From contig DIYZ01000240.1 of NCBI GenBank assembly GCA_002427845.1, forward strand, positions 1-10,968: a stretch of 10,968 nucleotides of DNA, written 5' to 3'. Below the pieces are notes generated by a model. The model was not told where the DNA came from and ran no database searches. It saw only the letters and a program-made list of their open reading frames with translations. Shown here in pieces: positions 5,428 to 10,968 of this stretch. Source of the DNA: Chloracidobacterium sp. UBA6041. GTDB taxonomy: Bacteria; Acidobacteriota; Blastocatellia; Pyrinomonadales; Pyrinomonadaceae. Both the position numbers and the translations under genes were made by a program. Position 1 is the first letter of the stretch. Each line of letters begins with the position of its first letter.

Positions 5428-7362
5428 GTGCAAACACAATTTCTTCAACGTTACGCCCCTAACTCGCTTCACCTTTTGTTTCACCCCATCGACACTGGAA
5501 ACCCGAACTATGACTTCAACGCTCATCTCGAAAAGTTCGCCAATCGCCGAGTTGACGTCGACAGCGTGGCACCGAGCAGTCGTCAGGGACTAAGCCTTCA
5601 GACTCTCTACAGCGGAAACATTACCCGCATTGATCTCGAATCGACGCAACTTATCGGCGGCCACGTACTCGGCCGTGTCGAAATCGACCTCGGACCGGTC
5701 GACGAAGCCGAACAGCAATACAAAATCCTGGCCGTCCCTTACGCCGAAAAGCAGCTCGCCAATAACGACGACGCGGTTGAATTCGTGCGCGTAGTAAAGC
5801 AGGCCGTCTCCGCGGGCGTCGAAGCCGATCCCCGCTCACTGCAAATCTGGGCTTCATGGGGCTATCGTGAGATCAGCACCCGTCATGGCCAATACATGAT
5901 TGCAAACCGCGGCGCCTCATTAGATGAAATCGCCGACGCTCGCGCCGAAATCATCCGCCAGGTCCTGAAAGAGATCGCTTTCCTCGCAATGGAACTGACT
6001 GACGTCACGTCCACGAACGAAGATCGCTTACTTGACGAGCCGGAAACAGTCGAAATCTACTCAGTTCGCGACGAACAGCTCACCGCCCGCGAACGCCAGG
6101 ATCTCTTCGAACTACGTTGCGAAGAAGTTCTCTTCAATCACGAAGCGGCCGGCCCGTTTGCCGCCGAACTCAAAACAATCTGCAGCAAAATTTCTCCGGC
6201 CCACTCCTCTGGCATCGTCTATAACGAAGAAGCGCAGTTCCAATCTTACCTGAGCGACATGGCCGACTCCGGAACCCAGGAAGAAGGTCTCGAAGCCATG
6301 CTCGAAAGCCACGAACGTGTAACCGAGCAATACAGCGAAGGCGGAGTAGTTTCCCTCCACATGAGCGACGGCGAACGCTTCGTCGTTGACGGCACCCTCG
6401 AGGACGACGTCACCGAGGACTACTTGCCACAGGACGCCAGAGTCATCGCCAGCGACATACGCCAGCTCTTTATCGACGGCGAAGACATGGAAACCCTCGA
6501 CGGCTTCATCGAATTCAGCCTCAACCGAATTTACGGCGACCCTTCCGATAAAGACGCCCGCGTGACACGCACCATGCGCTCTGTCAGCACTCGCCTCGAG
6601 CCAACGCGTCTCCGCGCCGATGGAACGTGCCACCAGAGCAAACCCGTTGGTACCCGAACAGCATTGTTCGAATACACCTATCGCGTCTCGGTCTACCCGA
6701 ACCGTGAAGAGCGCCAATACGTCCACGAAGTCCTGGACATTTTACTCGAAGCCATGCAGCGCGATTTCATTCTTCGCAGCATGAATCGCTCTGCAGCATT
6801 CCGTGCTTTCCACAACGCGATCGCTGAAGCTTCCGACGTGCGCGCCCTGATCACCACAATTCAGGAAGCGTATCAAGCACGCCTGAAACATAGCATCTCG
6901 ATCAAAATGTTCACTGCCCTGAACACTCTCTACGAGGTAAAACGTGCTCGCTTTGAATCAACGGCAGTGCAAGTGATCAAAAACGTCGACGGCAGGGAAC
7001 GCACCTTCATTCCCGCAATCCCCGTCATCGCAATAGCAAGGAAGATTCCAACTCGCGAACTCCGCACCCTAGCCACTGCAATGCACACGTTACCCAACCA
7101 AGAGCGTGAACGAATTTGCCGCCTTCTCCGCGACGAACGGCCCGAGCTGTATGGACGCATCCTTAACGGACTGCTCGCCATGATCCAAAGCGCCAGCCAG
7201 GGTAAACGCATGTACCTTCGCTTCGCTTTCTACCAGGATCGCCAAACCGGCCGTCCGAACGAAGGGCATAACATGATCCACTTGCTCACGGCCGCTGACA
7301 CAGCAACCGTCTGGGAAGCCCTCAAAGCCTCGTCCGGCGTAGCTGAGCCCGTCGCAGCCTAA
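5428..7362 (+). CDS. Unrecognised 644-aa protein
   Basis: The frame is open from ATG 5296 (688 aa), but GTG 5428 with GGAGG six nt upstream is the better start, and the first 44 residues of the long form look non-coding. I recognise no family and see no signal peptide, membrane segment or nucleotide-binding motif. Residues about 60-110 are beta-rich (GNITRIDLES, GGHVLGRVEID). The middle (about 160-330) is acidic and helical. Residues 420-560 hold long helices with many Arg and Glu (ERQYVHEVLDILLEAMQRDF). A second basic helical part runs to about 610 (LPNQERERICRLLRDERPELYGRIL). The size and lack of hydrophobic segments suggest a cytoplasmic structural or nucleic-acid-associated protein. A 12-bp inverted repeat follows 13 nt after the stop. 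Codon use (many NNC) matches ssb and the RNase H gene. Confidence 0.8.
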   Translation: MQTQFLQRYAPNSLHLLFHPIDTGNPNYDFNAHLEKFANRRVDVDSVAPSSRQGLSLQTLYSGNITRIDLESTQLIGGHVLGRVEIDLGPVDEAEQQYKILAVPYAEKQLANNDDAVEFVRVVKQAVSAGVEADPRSLQIWASWGYREISTRHGQYMIANRGASLDEIADARAEIIRQVLKEIAFLAMELTDVTSTNEDRLLDEPETVEIYSVRDEQLTARERQDLFELRCEEVLFNHEAAGPFAAELKTICSKISPAHSSGIVYNEEAQFQSYLSDMADSGTQEEGLEAMLESHERVTEQYSEGGVVSLHMSDGERFVVDGTLEDDVTEDYLPQDARVIASDIRQLFIDGEDMETLDGFIEFSLNRIYGDPSDKDARVTRTMRSVSTRLEPTRLRADGTCHQSKPVGTRTALFEYTYRVSVYPNREERQYVHEVLDILLEAMQRDFILRSMNRSAAFRAFHNAIAEASDVRALITTIQEAYQARLKHSISIKMFTALNTLYEVKRARFESTAVQVIKNVDGRERTFIPAIPVIAIARKIPTRELRTLATAMHTLPNQERERICRLLRDERPELYGRILNGLLAMIQSASQGKRMYLRFAFYQDRQTGRPNEGHNMIHLLTAADTATVWEALKASSGVAEPVAA

Positions 7363-7375
7363 ACCCTTCTCATCA

Positions 7376-7418
7376 CCTACAGCACGGTAATTGCGACAGC
7401 GAACAACCGTGCTGTAGG
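7376..7418 (+). terminator. Perfect 12-bp inverted repeat after the 644-aa gene
   Basis: CCTACAGCACGG (7376-7387) and CCGTGCTGTAGG (7407-7418) pair perfectly across a 19-nt loop. Position 13 nt past a stop suggests a terminator or mRNA-stabilising hairpin. No T-run follows, so a protein-binding site or recombination half-sites are also possible. Confidence 0.45.
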
Positions 7419-7458
7419 CACTATCTTCCGCTCTTACCAACCACCAACTAAAAACGAT

Positions 7459-7719
7459 ATGTTCATAAAACAAACACCCCCAAAACCCAAAGCGAGCCGG
7501 ACCGTACTCCTCGTCAAAACAAACACGCTCGGCCTCTTCAGCCTCGCAATCTTTCCCAATGAGAGCCGATTAGTCACCATTGATACGAGACTAGAAGAAC
7601 CAGCGATACGCATCTACCGCGAAGCAAAAACCGCCCAAACGGTTTTCAAAGAACAACTCGAAATCACTCTCCAAAATGGCTGGACCATCGCATACGACGG
7701 ACCACCACTTCACGGATAA
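7459..7719 (+). CDS. Hypothetical 86-aa protein
   Basis: A small cytoplasmic protein with a basic, proline- and lysine-rich N-terminus (IKQTPPKPK), a beta-rich middle (TVLLVKTN, LFSLAIF, RLVTIDT) and a helix ending KEQLEITLQNGWTIAYDG. The order of strands then helix gives it protein-like character, and its codon use matches its neighbours. I recognise no family. No Shine-Dalgarno precedes ATG 7459; the leader is A-rich. It sits alone, 40 nt after the 12-bp inverted repeat and before a gene-poor stretch, in the same direction as the flanking genes. Confidence 0.55.
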   Translation: MFIKQTPPKPKASRTVLLVKTNTLGLFSLAIFPNESRLVTIDTRLEEPAIRIYREAKTAQTVFKEQLEITLQNGWTIAYDGPPLHG

Positions 7720-7895
7720 AAGAGCGGATTTAAGCTGACGGCAAACTCTGAAACAGTTCCTGGGGGGCGCCCGGCTTTCCCTCGCACGTCCCAACGGGCA
7801 AGAGCGCGTCCCTGCCTCCCGCGCTCGCACAAGGCGTGCAAACCATAGTCGTGTTTCGGATCCGAAAACACCAGCAGCACCAAAATCGGACCCTC

Positions 7896-7915
7896 GGATG
7901 TGATTCTTCACATCC
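7896..7915. other. Perfect 8-bp hairpin with tetraloop
   Basis: GGATGTGA pairs with TCACATCC across a TTCT loop. A 6-bp palindrome AAAACT/AGTTTT follows at 7924-7937. Neither is followed by a T-run. Confidence 0.55.
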
Positions 7916-8009
7916 AGCCCCGCAAAACTCCAGTTTTAGACACCGGAAAAAGTTAGCGGCAAGTAAGGTGTTGCAACCAACATGGGCATTGGCAGCCAAG
8001 AAGTTAGAG

Positions 8010-8165
8010 ATGATTGAAAACGCAACCAACTACCTGTTCATCCAGCACAGCCACCAAACGCTCGCAATGAGCATTGCGTTTTACCTTTCTGTTCTACTCC
8101 TCATCAACGCCGAAACAATCATAGCGGCCCTCAAACACGCCGCCCGATCACAAACGCTGATCTAA
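8010..8165 (+). CDS. Doubtful 51-aa membrane peptide
   Basis: ATG 8010 opens a frame whose product has one hydrophobic span (about 19-38, MSIAFYLSVLLLINAETIIA) and a basic end. It could be a small membrane peptide. The upstream GTTAGAG is at most a weak ribosome site, and a longer form from 7836 reads as non-coding. The surrounding DNA is AC-rich, which favours chance ORFs. It may well not be a gene. Confidence 0.2.
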   Translation: MIENATNYLFIQHSHQTLAMSIAFYLSVLLLINAETIIAALKHAARSQTLI

Positions 8166-8268
8166 ACAAGAATCTAAATCCAGGCAGACAAGCTGAAGCA
8201 CATTCCAAAAAAGAAGAGTGCTCGCACCACACTGGGTTGAGCGCAATACAACAAAGAAGGGCAATCGA

Positions 8269-8308
8269 TAGACCACTAGGAGTAAGAAACTTACTTTGAC
8301 CTGGTCTA
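8269..8308. other. Composite hairpin upstream of ssb
   Basis: Nested pairing: TAGACC (8269-8274) with GGTCTA (8303-8308), AGG (8278-8280) with CCT (8300-8302), and AGTAAG (8281-8286) with CTTACT (8290-8295) around an AAA loop, interrupted by ACT and TTGA bulges. About 15 base pairs in 40 nt suggest an RNA structure or a protein-binding site. Confidence 0.45.
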
Positions 8309-8458
8309 GCAATTCGAAAGCCCGCACGCAAAGGAAAGAGGGCCACTCAGAAACCGACTCCGAAAGGAAAGGTCAATGCGTGGTCCTTATTCCATCTAAA
8401 CAAGTCCCTAGCTCCAACAACGAAAAGAAAATTGGGGCTGACCGCAAGAACCGTCACA

Positions 8459-8486
8459 GTCAGTTCACCCGACAGGTGAATCTGAC
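8459..8486. promoter_or_regulatory. Operator-like inverted repeat upstream of ssb
   Basis: GTCAG-TTCACC pairs with GGTGAA-CTGAC around CGACA, with one bulged T at 8481. The inner TTCACC-N5-GGTGAA is a perfect dyad about 95 nt before the ssb start. It could be a repressor site or an mRNA hairpin; I cannot assign a regulator. Confidence 0.4.
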
Positions 8487-8573
8487 ATTAGCGAACAACT
8501 TGTCCGTCAAACGCAGGTCGTTCATTTCACTAAACAAGCTAAAGTCACCCACTCTCAAAGGAGTCTTCAGATC

Positions 8574-8993
8574 ATGTCATTTGCAAAAGTAACTGTCGTT
8601 GGAAACCTCGGCGCGGACCCGGAACTTCGCTACATGCCCAACGGCAACCCCGTCACCTCTTTCTCGATTTGCGCTAACGAGCGCCGAGGATCAGGCGAAG
8701 ACAGAACCGAGAAGCAGTTGTGGTTCAAGGCGAACGTCTTCGGCAACTCCGCGGAAGCGGTAGCCACGCACCTCAAGAAGGGCGACCCCGTCTACCTCGA
8801 GGGCCGCATCAACCCGGAATTGTGGAAAGGCCGCGATGGGGAAACCCGCCTGACCATGAACATCAACACCAGCGACGTTCAGTTCCTCGCGGGAATGAAA
8901 CGAAGTCGCGCTGGTGCAGCCGGCAGCGAGACGGAAGCCTCGACTGAAGCCGCAGAGGGCGATGGTCAGCCAAAAGACGATATTCCTTTCTGA
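8574..8993 (+). CDS. ssb: Single-stranded DNA-binding protein
   Basis: The 139-residue product coats single-stranded DNA during replication, repair or transfer and recruits partner proteins. Residues 1-105 form the OB fold, with the usual signatures: an opening FAKVTVVGNLGADPELRY, LWFKANVFGNSAEAVATHL (47-65) and GDPVYLEGRI. A low-complexity Ala/Glu/Gly linker follows, and the chain ends in the acidic tip DDIPF that binds partner proteins. It is somewhat short beside the roughly 180-residue E. coli SSB, mainly in the linker. AAAGGAG (8557-8563) precedes ATG 8574 at suitable spacing. The RNase H gene follows in the same direction. Whether this is the only ssb or an extra copy on a mobile element cannot be told from the window; the unfamiliar neighbours favour an accessory copy. 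Confidence 0.95.
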   Translation: MSFAKVTVVGNLGADPELRYMPNGNPVTSFSICANERRGSGEDRTEKQLWFKANVFGNSAEAVATHLKKGDPVYLEGRINPELWKGRDGETRLTMNINTSDVQFLAGMKRSRAGAAGSETEASTEAAEGDGQPKDDIPF

Positions 8994-9020
8994 GGATCGT
9001 CAAGCCTGACCGACAAATAC

Positions 9021-9053
9021 GATTGGGCGGCCCAACCACGGGTCGCCCAAATC
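9021..9053. terminator. Hairpin between ssb and the RNase H gene
   Basis: GATTGGGCGGCC (9021-9032) pairs with GGTCGCCCAAATC (9041-9053) with one wobble and one bulge. It starts 28 nt past the ssb stop. The position suits a terminator or attenuator, but no T-run follows on the plus strand. Confidence 0.45.
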
Positions 9054-9127
9054 GTCATCCTCACAAATCAATCATTGTCGCTTGCAAACTACCGCAAAGC
9101 GACTCGCCTTTTTTCATGTCGCCCACC

Positions 9128-9131
9128 GGAG
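9128..9131 (+). promoter_or_regulatory. Ribosome binding site fixing ATG 9138
   Basis: GGAG six nt before ATG 9138 makes this the start of the RNase H gene, in preference to the in-frame upstream start at 9075, which lacks such a site. Confidence 0.75.
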
Positions 9132-9137
9132 CACATC

Positions 9138-9833
9138 ATGTCTGAACGAAAACTCGTCACAATCACCGCCGACGGCGCCTGTCTCGGAAACGGCCAAGCC
9201 CAAACACGCGCGGCCGCAGCCGCTATACTGAACTACCAGGGACGCCGCCGCGCCGTTGCTGAATACATCGGCGAAAGCACCAACCAGCGCGCCGAAATAA
9301 TCGCCGTTGCGCGCGGGCTCGAATCCTTGAACGAACCATGCACAGTGATCATACGTTCCGACTCACGCTATGTAGTCGAAACGATGAAAGGCGCGTACAA
9401 ACGACGAACCAATCACGACTGCTGGGCCAGACTCGACACCGCCGCACAGATCCACGAAGTCACTTACGAATGGATCAAAGGCCATAACGGCAACACAGAG
9501 CAGGAAGCCGCGGACACGATCGCGCGCTCCATCGCCGAAATCGGCGAAGTCACTGAACTCATTCTCACGGAAGCCGTGCAACGACTAGAAAACGTAATCA
9601 CACCAGCTCTCCGAAACGCCGTATCCGAAGGTCTGCATTATCTTGCAAACGATTGCGACGGCGCTCGAACGCGCGACGGAGTCGGATTCAGCAAATTCGA
9701 CGCAGACTTCGGTCACCGCCTCGCAACAAAAACAGTTCTCAACCCTCGCGAGCTGGCCGCCGGCAGAAAGCTTCTCCGCCGCTACGCGGGCCAATTGGCA
9801 AGCTATAACCCAGCTCTCGTCGCCATACTCTAG
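9138..9833 (+). CDS. RNase HI with an extra C-terminal domain
   Basis: The 231-residue product should cleave the RNA strand of RNA:DNA hybrids. Residues 1-133 are an RNase HI fold with every catalytic position: D12 in ITADGACLGNG, E53 in NQRAEIIAVARGL, D75 in IRSDSRYVV, H116 in WIKGHNG and D126 in EQEAADTIAR. E. coli RNase HI has 155 residues. Here about 95 residues follow: a helical link, then DGVGFSKFDADFGHRLA (180-196) and a basic helix ARRELAA-type region ending KLLRRYAGQL (211-220). I have the impression that this G-F-x-x-x-D-x-x-F-G segment recurs as a module in other DNA-processing proteins, but I cannot name it. It may bind nucleic acid. The start is ATG 9138. Downstream of ssb, the gene may serve primer or hybrid removal in an accessory replicon. 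Confidence 0.9.
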   Translation: MSERKLVTITADGACLGNGQAQTRAAAAAILNYQGRRRAVAEYIGESTNQRAEIIAVARGLESLNEPCTVIIRSDSRYVVETMKGAYKRRTNHDCWARLDTAAQIHEVTYEWIKGHNGNTEQEAADTIARSIAEIGEVTELILTEAVQRLENVITPALRNAVSEGLHYLANDCDGARTRDGVGFSKFDADFGHRLATKTVLNPRELAAGRKLLRRYAGQLASYNPALVAIL

Positions 9834-9842
9834 AAACGTCTA

Positions 9843-9868
9843 TCCGCCGCACAGAAAAAGAAGGCGGA
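9843..9868. terminator. Weak hairpin after the RNase H gene
   Basis: TCCGCC (9843-9848) pairs with GGCGGA (9863-9868) across a 14-nt A-rich loop, ten nt after the stop. There is no T-run, so termination is doubtful. Confidence 0.25.
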
Positions 9869-9906
9869 ATCCATGAAACCGACTTCAACTTCTCCAGGAG
9901 CATGCC

Positions 9907-10266
9907 ATGAAACTCTCAGCTCGATTCAGCCAAATCTTCGCCCTCCTCGTCATCACTTTAACTTTGCTCACCGTAAGTGTCTTCGCCAGCTCGAAGTCAA
10001 CCGCAAACTACGGAGACCCACAAGGCACGAGTGCCCACCCGCACCTCTCCGCAGCCAAGACCATCAAAGGCGCAGCAATCGCATACACCCAAACCGGCGC
10101 GCTCAAGCCGCAGAACATTTACTCTTTTGCTGAAGACGGACACGCGCTCCGCTCCAATCGCTTCAACATGCCCGATCCTCTGCGCTACGCGATCACCACA
10201 TCGCCCGGATTTGGGAACGTCATCCGAAAAGCCCGAATTAAGCGAAAAGGAAATTTTCAAGGCTAA
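9907..10266 (+). CDS. Small secreted protein with signal peptide
   Basis: The 119-residue product begins with a classical Sec signal peptide: basic MKLSARF, a hydrophobic core (about 8-25) and a likely cut after VFA (residue 27). The mature part of about 90 residues is polar and basic at its end (RKARIKRKGNFQG). It has no cysteine, which argues against a lipoprotein or a disulfide-held fold. I recognise no family. GGAG (9897-9900) lies six nt before ATG 9907, a strong start. The gene is followed 32 nt later by a good terminator, so it probably ends a transcription unit that could begin as far back as ssb. Its export sets it apart from the DNA-handling neighbours; an envelope or surface role is possible but unproven. 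Confidence 0.75.
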   Translation: MKLSARFSQIFALLVITLTLLTVSVFASSKSTANYGDPQGTSAHPHLSAAKTIKGAAIAYTQTGALKPQNIYSFAEDGHALRSNRFNMPDPLRYAITTSPGFGNVIRKARIKRKGNFQG

Positions 10267-10298
10267 CAACCAAAGGCAGGACTGGAAACATCTGGTCG

Positions 10299-10345
10299 GC
10301 GGAAGGTTCTGGTCAATACCGGGGCCTTCCGCTTAAGCCTTTTTT
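10299..10345 (+). terminator. Rho-independent terminator
   Basis: GCGGAAGG (10299-10306) pairs perfectly with CCTTCCGC (10325-10332), and six T residues follow at 10340-10345. The loop of 18 nt is long and seven nt separate stem and T-run, so efficiency may be modest. It lies 32 nt after the secreted-protein gene. Confidence 0.6.
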
Positions 10346-10360
10346 GCCGGCATGTAAGCT

Positions 10361-10476
10361 CAGGCCGCATGGCCGGCGCCCCCCGAACCGGGAGACCAGC
10401 GGCGCTTAACAAAATTGCTCCTACGCACAGCCTCTTATCCCTATCCTAACCGCCACTCTGCGCGGGCGACTTTTCC
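10361..10476. repeat. Dispersed intergenic repeat, copy 2
   Basis: This copy carries the same four ordered blocks as 4923-5038: CAGGCCGC (10361), ACCGGGAGAC (10387), AAAATTGCTCC (10411) and CTTTTCC (10470). The perfect hairpins of copy 1 are replaced by a weaker one using GGCC/GGCC. Both copies lie upstream of a plus-strand gene, here about 180 nt before ATG 10658. Confidence 0.6.
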
Positions 10477-10657
10477 TTGGCGACCGTTTAAAACTGCAAG
10501 CATCAAAATTCACCGCTTCGCTAAACGCGTTCATTCAACGAACCTCGGCGAATTCAATGAAGGATTACTGGATTACTCCCTTCATCGAATTACGATCTCC
10601 ATCAACGAACTCACCAAAATCAGCGAGTTTGCCGATCAACAAGAAGGAAACTCAAAA

Positions 10658-10795
10658 ATGAAACGACGTACACAAGGAATTTGTGGATCATGCGGCAGCG
10701 GTTGTCTTGTCAGGCTCCGGTCCTTTTGGACCACCGGCTTCCGAATGCTGCTTTGTGCTACCTGTGAAAAACTATTCCCTTTGAACAAACTGTAA
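10658..10795 (+). CDS. 45-aa zinc-ribbon-like mini-protein
   Basis: The product has CGSC (10-13, with a further C17) and CATC (33-36), two CxxC knuckles about 20 residues apart, the pattern of a small zinc ribbon. The rest is basic (KRRTQG, RLRSFW). Such mini-proteins often bind nucleic acids or act as adaptors, but no family is recognised. AAGGA (10644-10648) lies nine nt before ATG 10658. The frame is open upstream to 10415, but that part runs into the intergenic repeat and reads as non-coding, so the short form is preferred. It lies downstream of the terminator and so probably has its own promoter. Confidence 0.6.
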   Translation: MKRRTQGICGSCGSGCLVRLRSFWTTGFRMLLCATCEKLFPLNKL

Positions 10796-10968
10796 GCCCA
10801 GAAGTTCACTGAAATAGAAAGCGGCCATCAAGCCACGAGTTCGCAACTAAGATCTTCCGTCCGAATGCCTCCCGGCCGGAAGCCACCGGCGGGGCTCCTC
10901 GTTGCCAGGGCACGCCCCGCCCGCTCCATTCCAAAGAAAGCAAAATAAAGCAAGTCATTGAACCTCAT
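10796..10968. other. Right flank, no gene
   Basis: No supported ORF. A perfect 7-bp inverted repeat, GGCGGGG (10888-10894) with CCCCGCC (10915-10921), lies about 90 nt after the mini-protein stop and could be a terminator stem, though no T-run follows on the plus strand. Confidence 0.45.

Larger units (their letters stand above)
7720..8573. other. Gene-poor, hairpin-rich stretch of about 850 nt upstream of ssb
   Basis: No convincing gene; the ORFs here read as basic, low-complexity translations. Inverted repeats: GAGCGCG/CGCGCTC (7802-7808, 7820-7826); a near-palindrome around CGGATCCG (7851-7871); GGATGTGA/TCACATCC with loop TTCT (7896-7915); AAAACT/AGTTTT (7924-7937); a composite hairpin (8269-8308); and TTCACC/GGTGAA (8464-8480). 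This density suggests a structured RNA, a regulatory leader for ssb, or replication/recombination DNA, but none can be named. Confidence 0.5.

Noticed and set aside
5300..5593. Separate ORF with a hydrophobic stretch overlapping the start of the 644-aa gene
   Set aside because: Out of frame with a better supported gene, no SD, and the sequence after the hydrophobic stretch is low-complexity.
6112..6726. Long minus-strand ORF of 204 codons
   Set aside because: Antisense shadow of the 644-aa gene; valine/phenylalanine-rich translation results from NNC codon use on the other strand.
8296..8592. 98-codon ORF running into ssb
   Set aside because: Starts inside a hairpin, overlaps the ssb start out of frame, and has low-complexity polar composition.
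1..10968. CRISPR array
   Set aside because: No regularly spaced direct repeats; the repeated elements are two diverged intergenic copies and three protein-coding motif copies.
1..10968. Insertion sequence or integrase
   Set aside because: No transposase, integrase or relaxase signature on either strand, and no terminal inverted repeats with target duplications flanking the cassette were found by eye.

Overview
The window has two parts. A compact minus-strand cassette runs from 4479 down to 493. From about 5.4 kb onward there is a plus-strand accessory module. The organism cannot be named with confidence. Moderate GC (roughly half, higher in the plus-strand genes), Shine-Dalgarno starts and an SSB with a standard acidic tail indicate a bacterium, and an environmental lineage such as Acidobacteriota is only a guess. 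Unrecognised genes, small ORFs, intergenic hairpins and an ssb/RNase H pair suggest an accessory or mobile region (plasmid, integrative element or genomic island). No integrase, transposase or relaxase is visible.

Minus-strand cassette (transcribed 4479 to 493): three tandem genes (352, 197 and 256-257 aa) overlap by the same short stop/start arrangement. All three carry a nearly identical glycine/asparagine/glutamine motif, G-x-N-x-G-x-IQQGG-xx-NSQS, at or near the C-terminus or mid-protein. Their N-terminal helical segments also look related, so they are paralogues. The motif resembles the I-Q-x-G core of RHIM-type and bacterial amyloid signalling motifs, and similar G/N/Q-rich segments in abortive-infection proteins. 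After 90- and 64-nt gaps come two helical proteins. One carries an R-N-x3-H HEPN ribonuclease-type motif and the other a DUF4145/HEPN-like C-terminal domain. The whole looks like an undescribed candidate defence or conflict system: motif-sharing proteins that may co-assemble, linked to HEPN-like effectors. This function is an inference from sequence.

Positions 1-492 and 4480-5427 hold no convincing protein gene. The second stretch contains hairpins, one copy of a dispersed intergenic repeat (second copy near 10.4 kb) and a tRNA-like D-arm fragment.

Plus-strand module: an unrecognised 644-aa protein (best start GTG 5428 with a strong GGAGG), an 86-aa hypothetical, about 850 nt of hairpin-rich DNA, ssb (139 aa), an RNase HI with all catalytic residues plus an extra C-terminal domain, a small secreted protein, a rho-independent terminator, the second repeat copy and a 45-aa CxxC/CxxC mini-protein. 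SSB and RNase H suggest that this side handles single-stranded DNA and RNA:DNA hybrids. The roles of the other genes are unknown.
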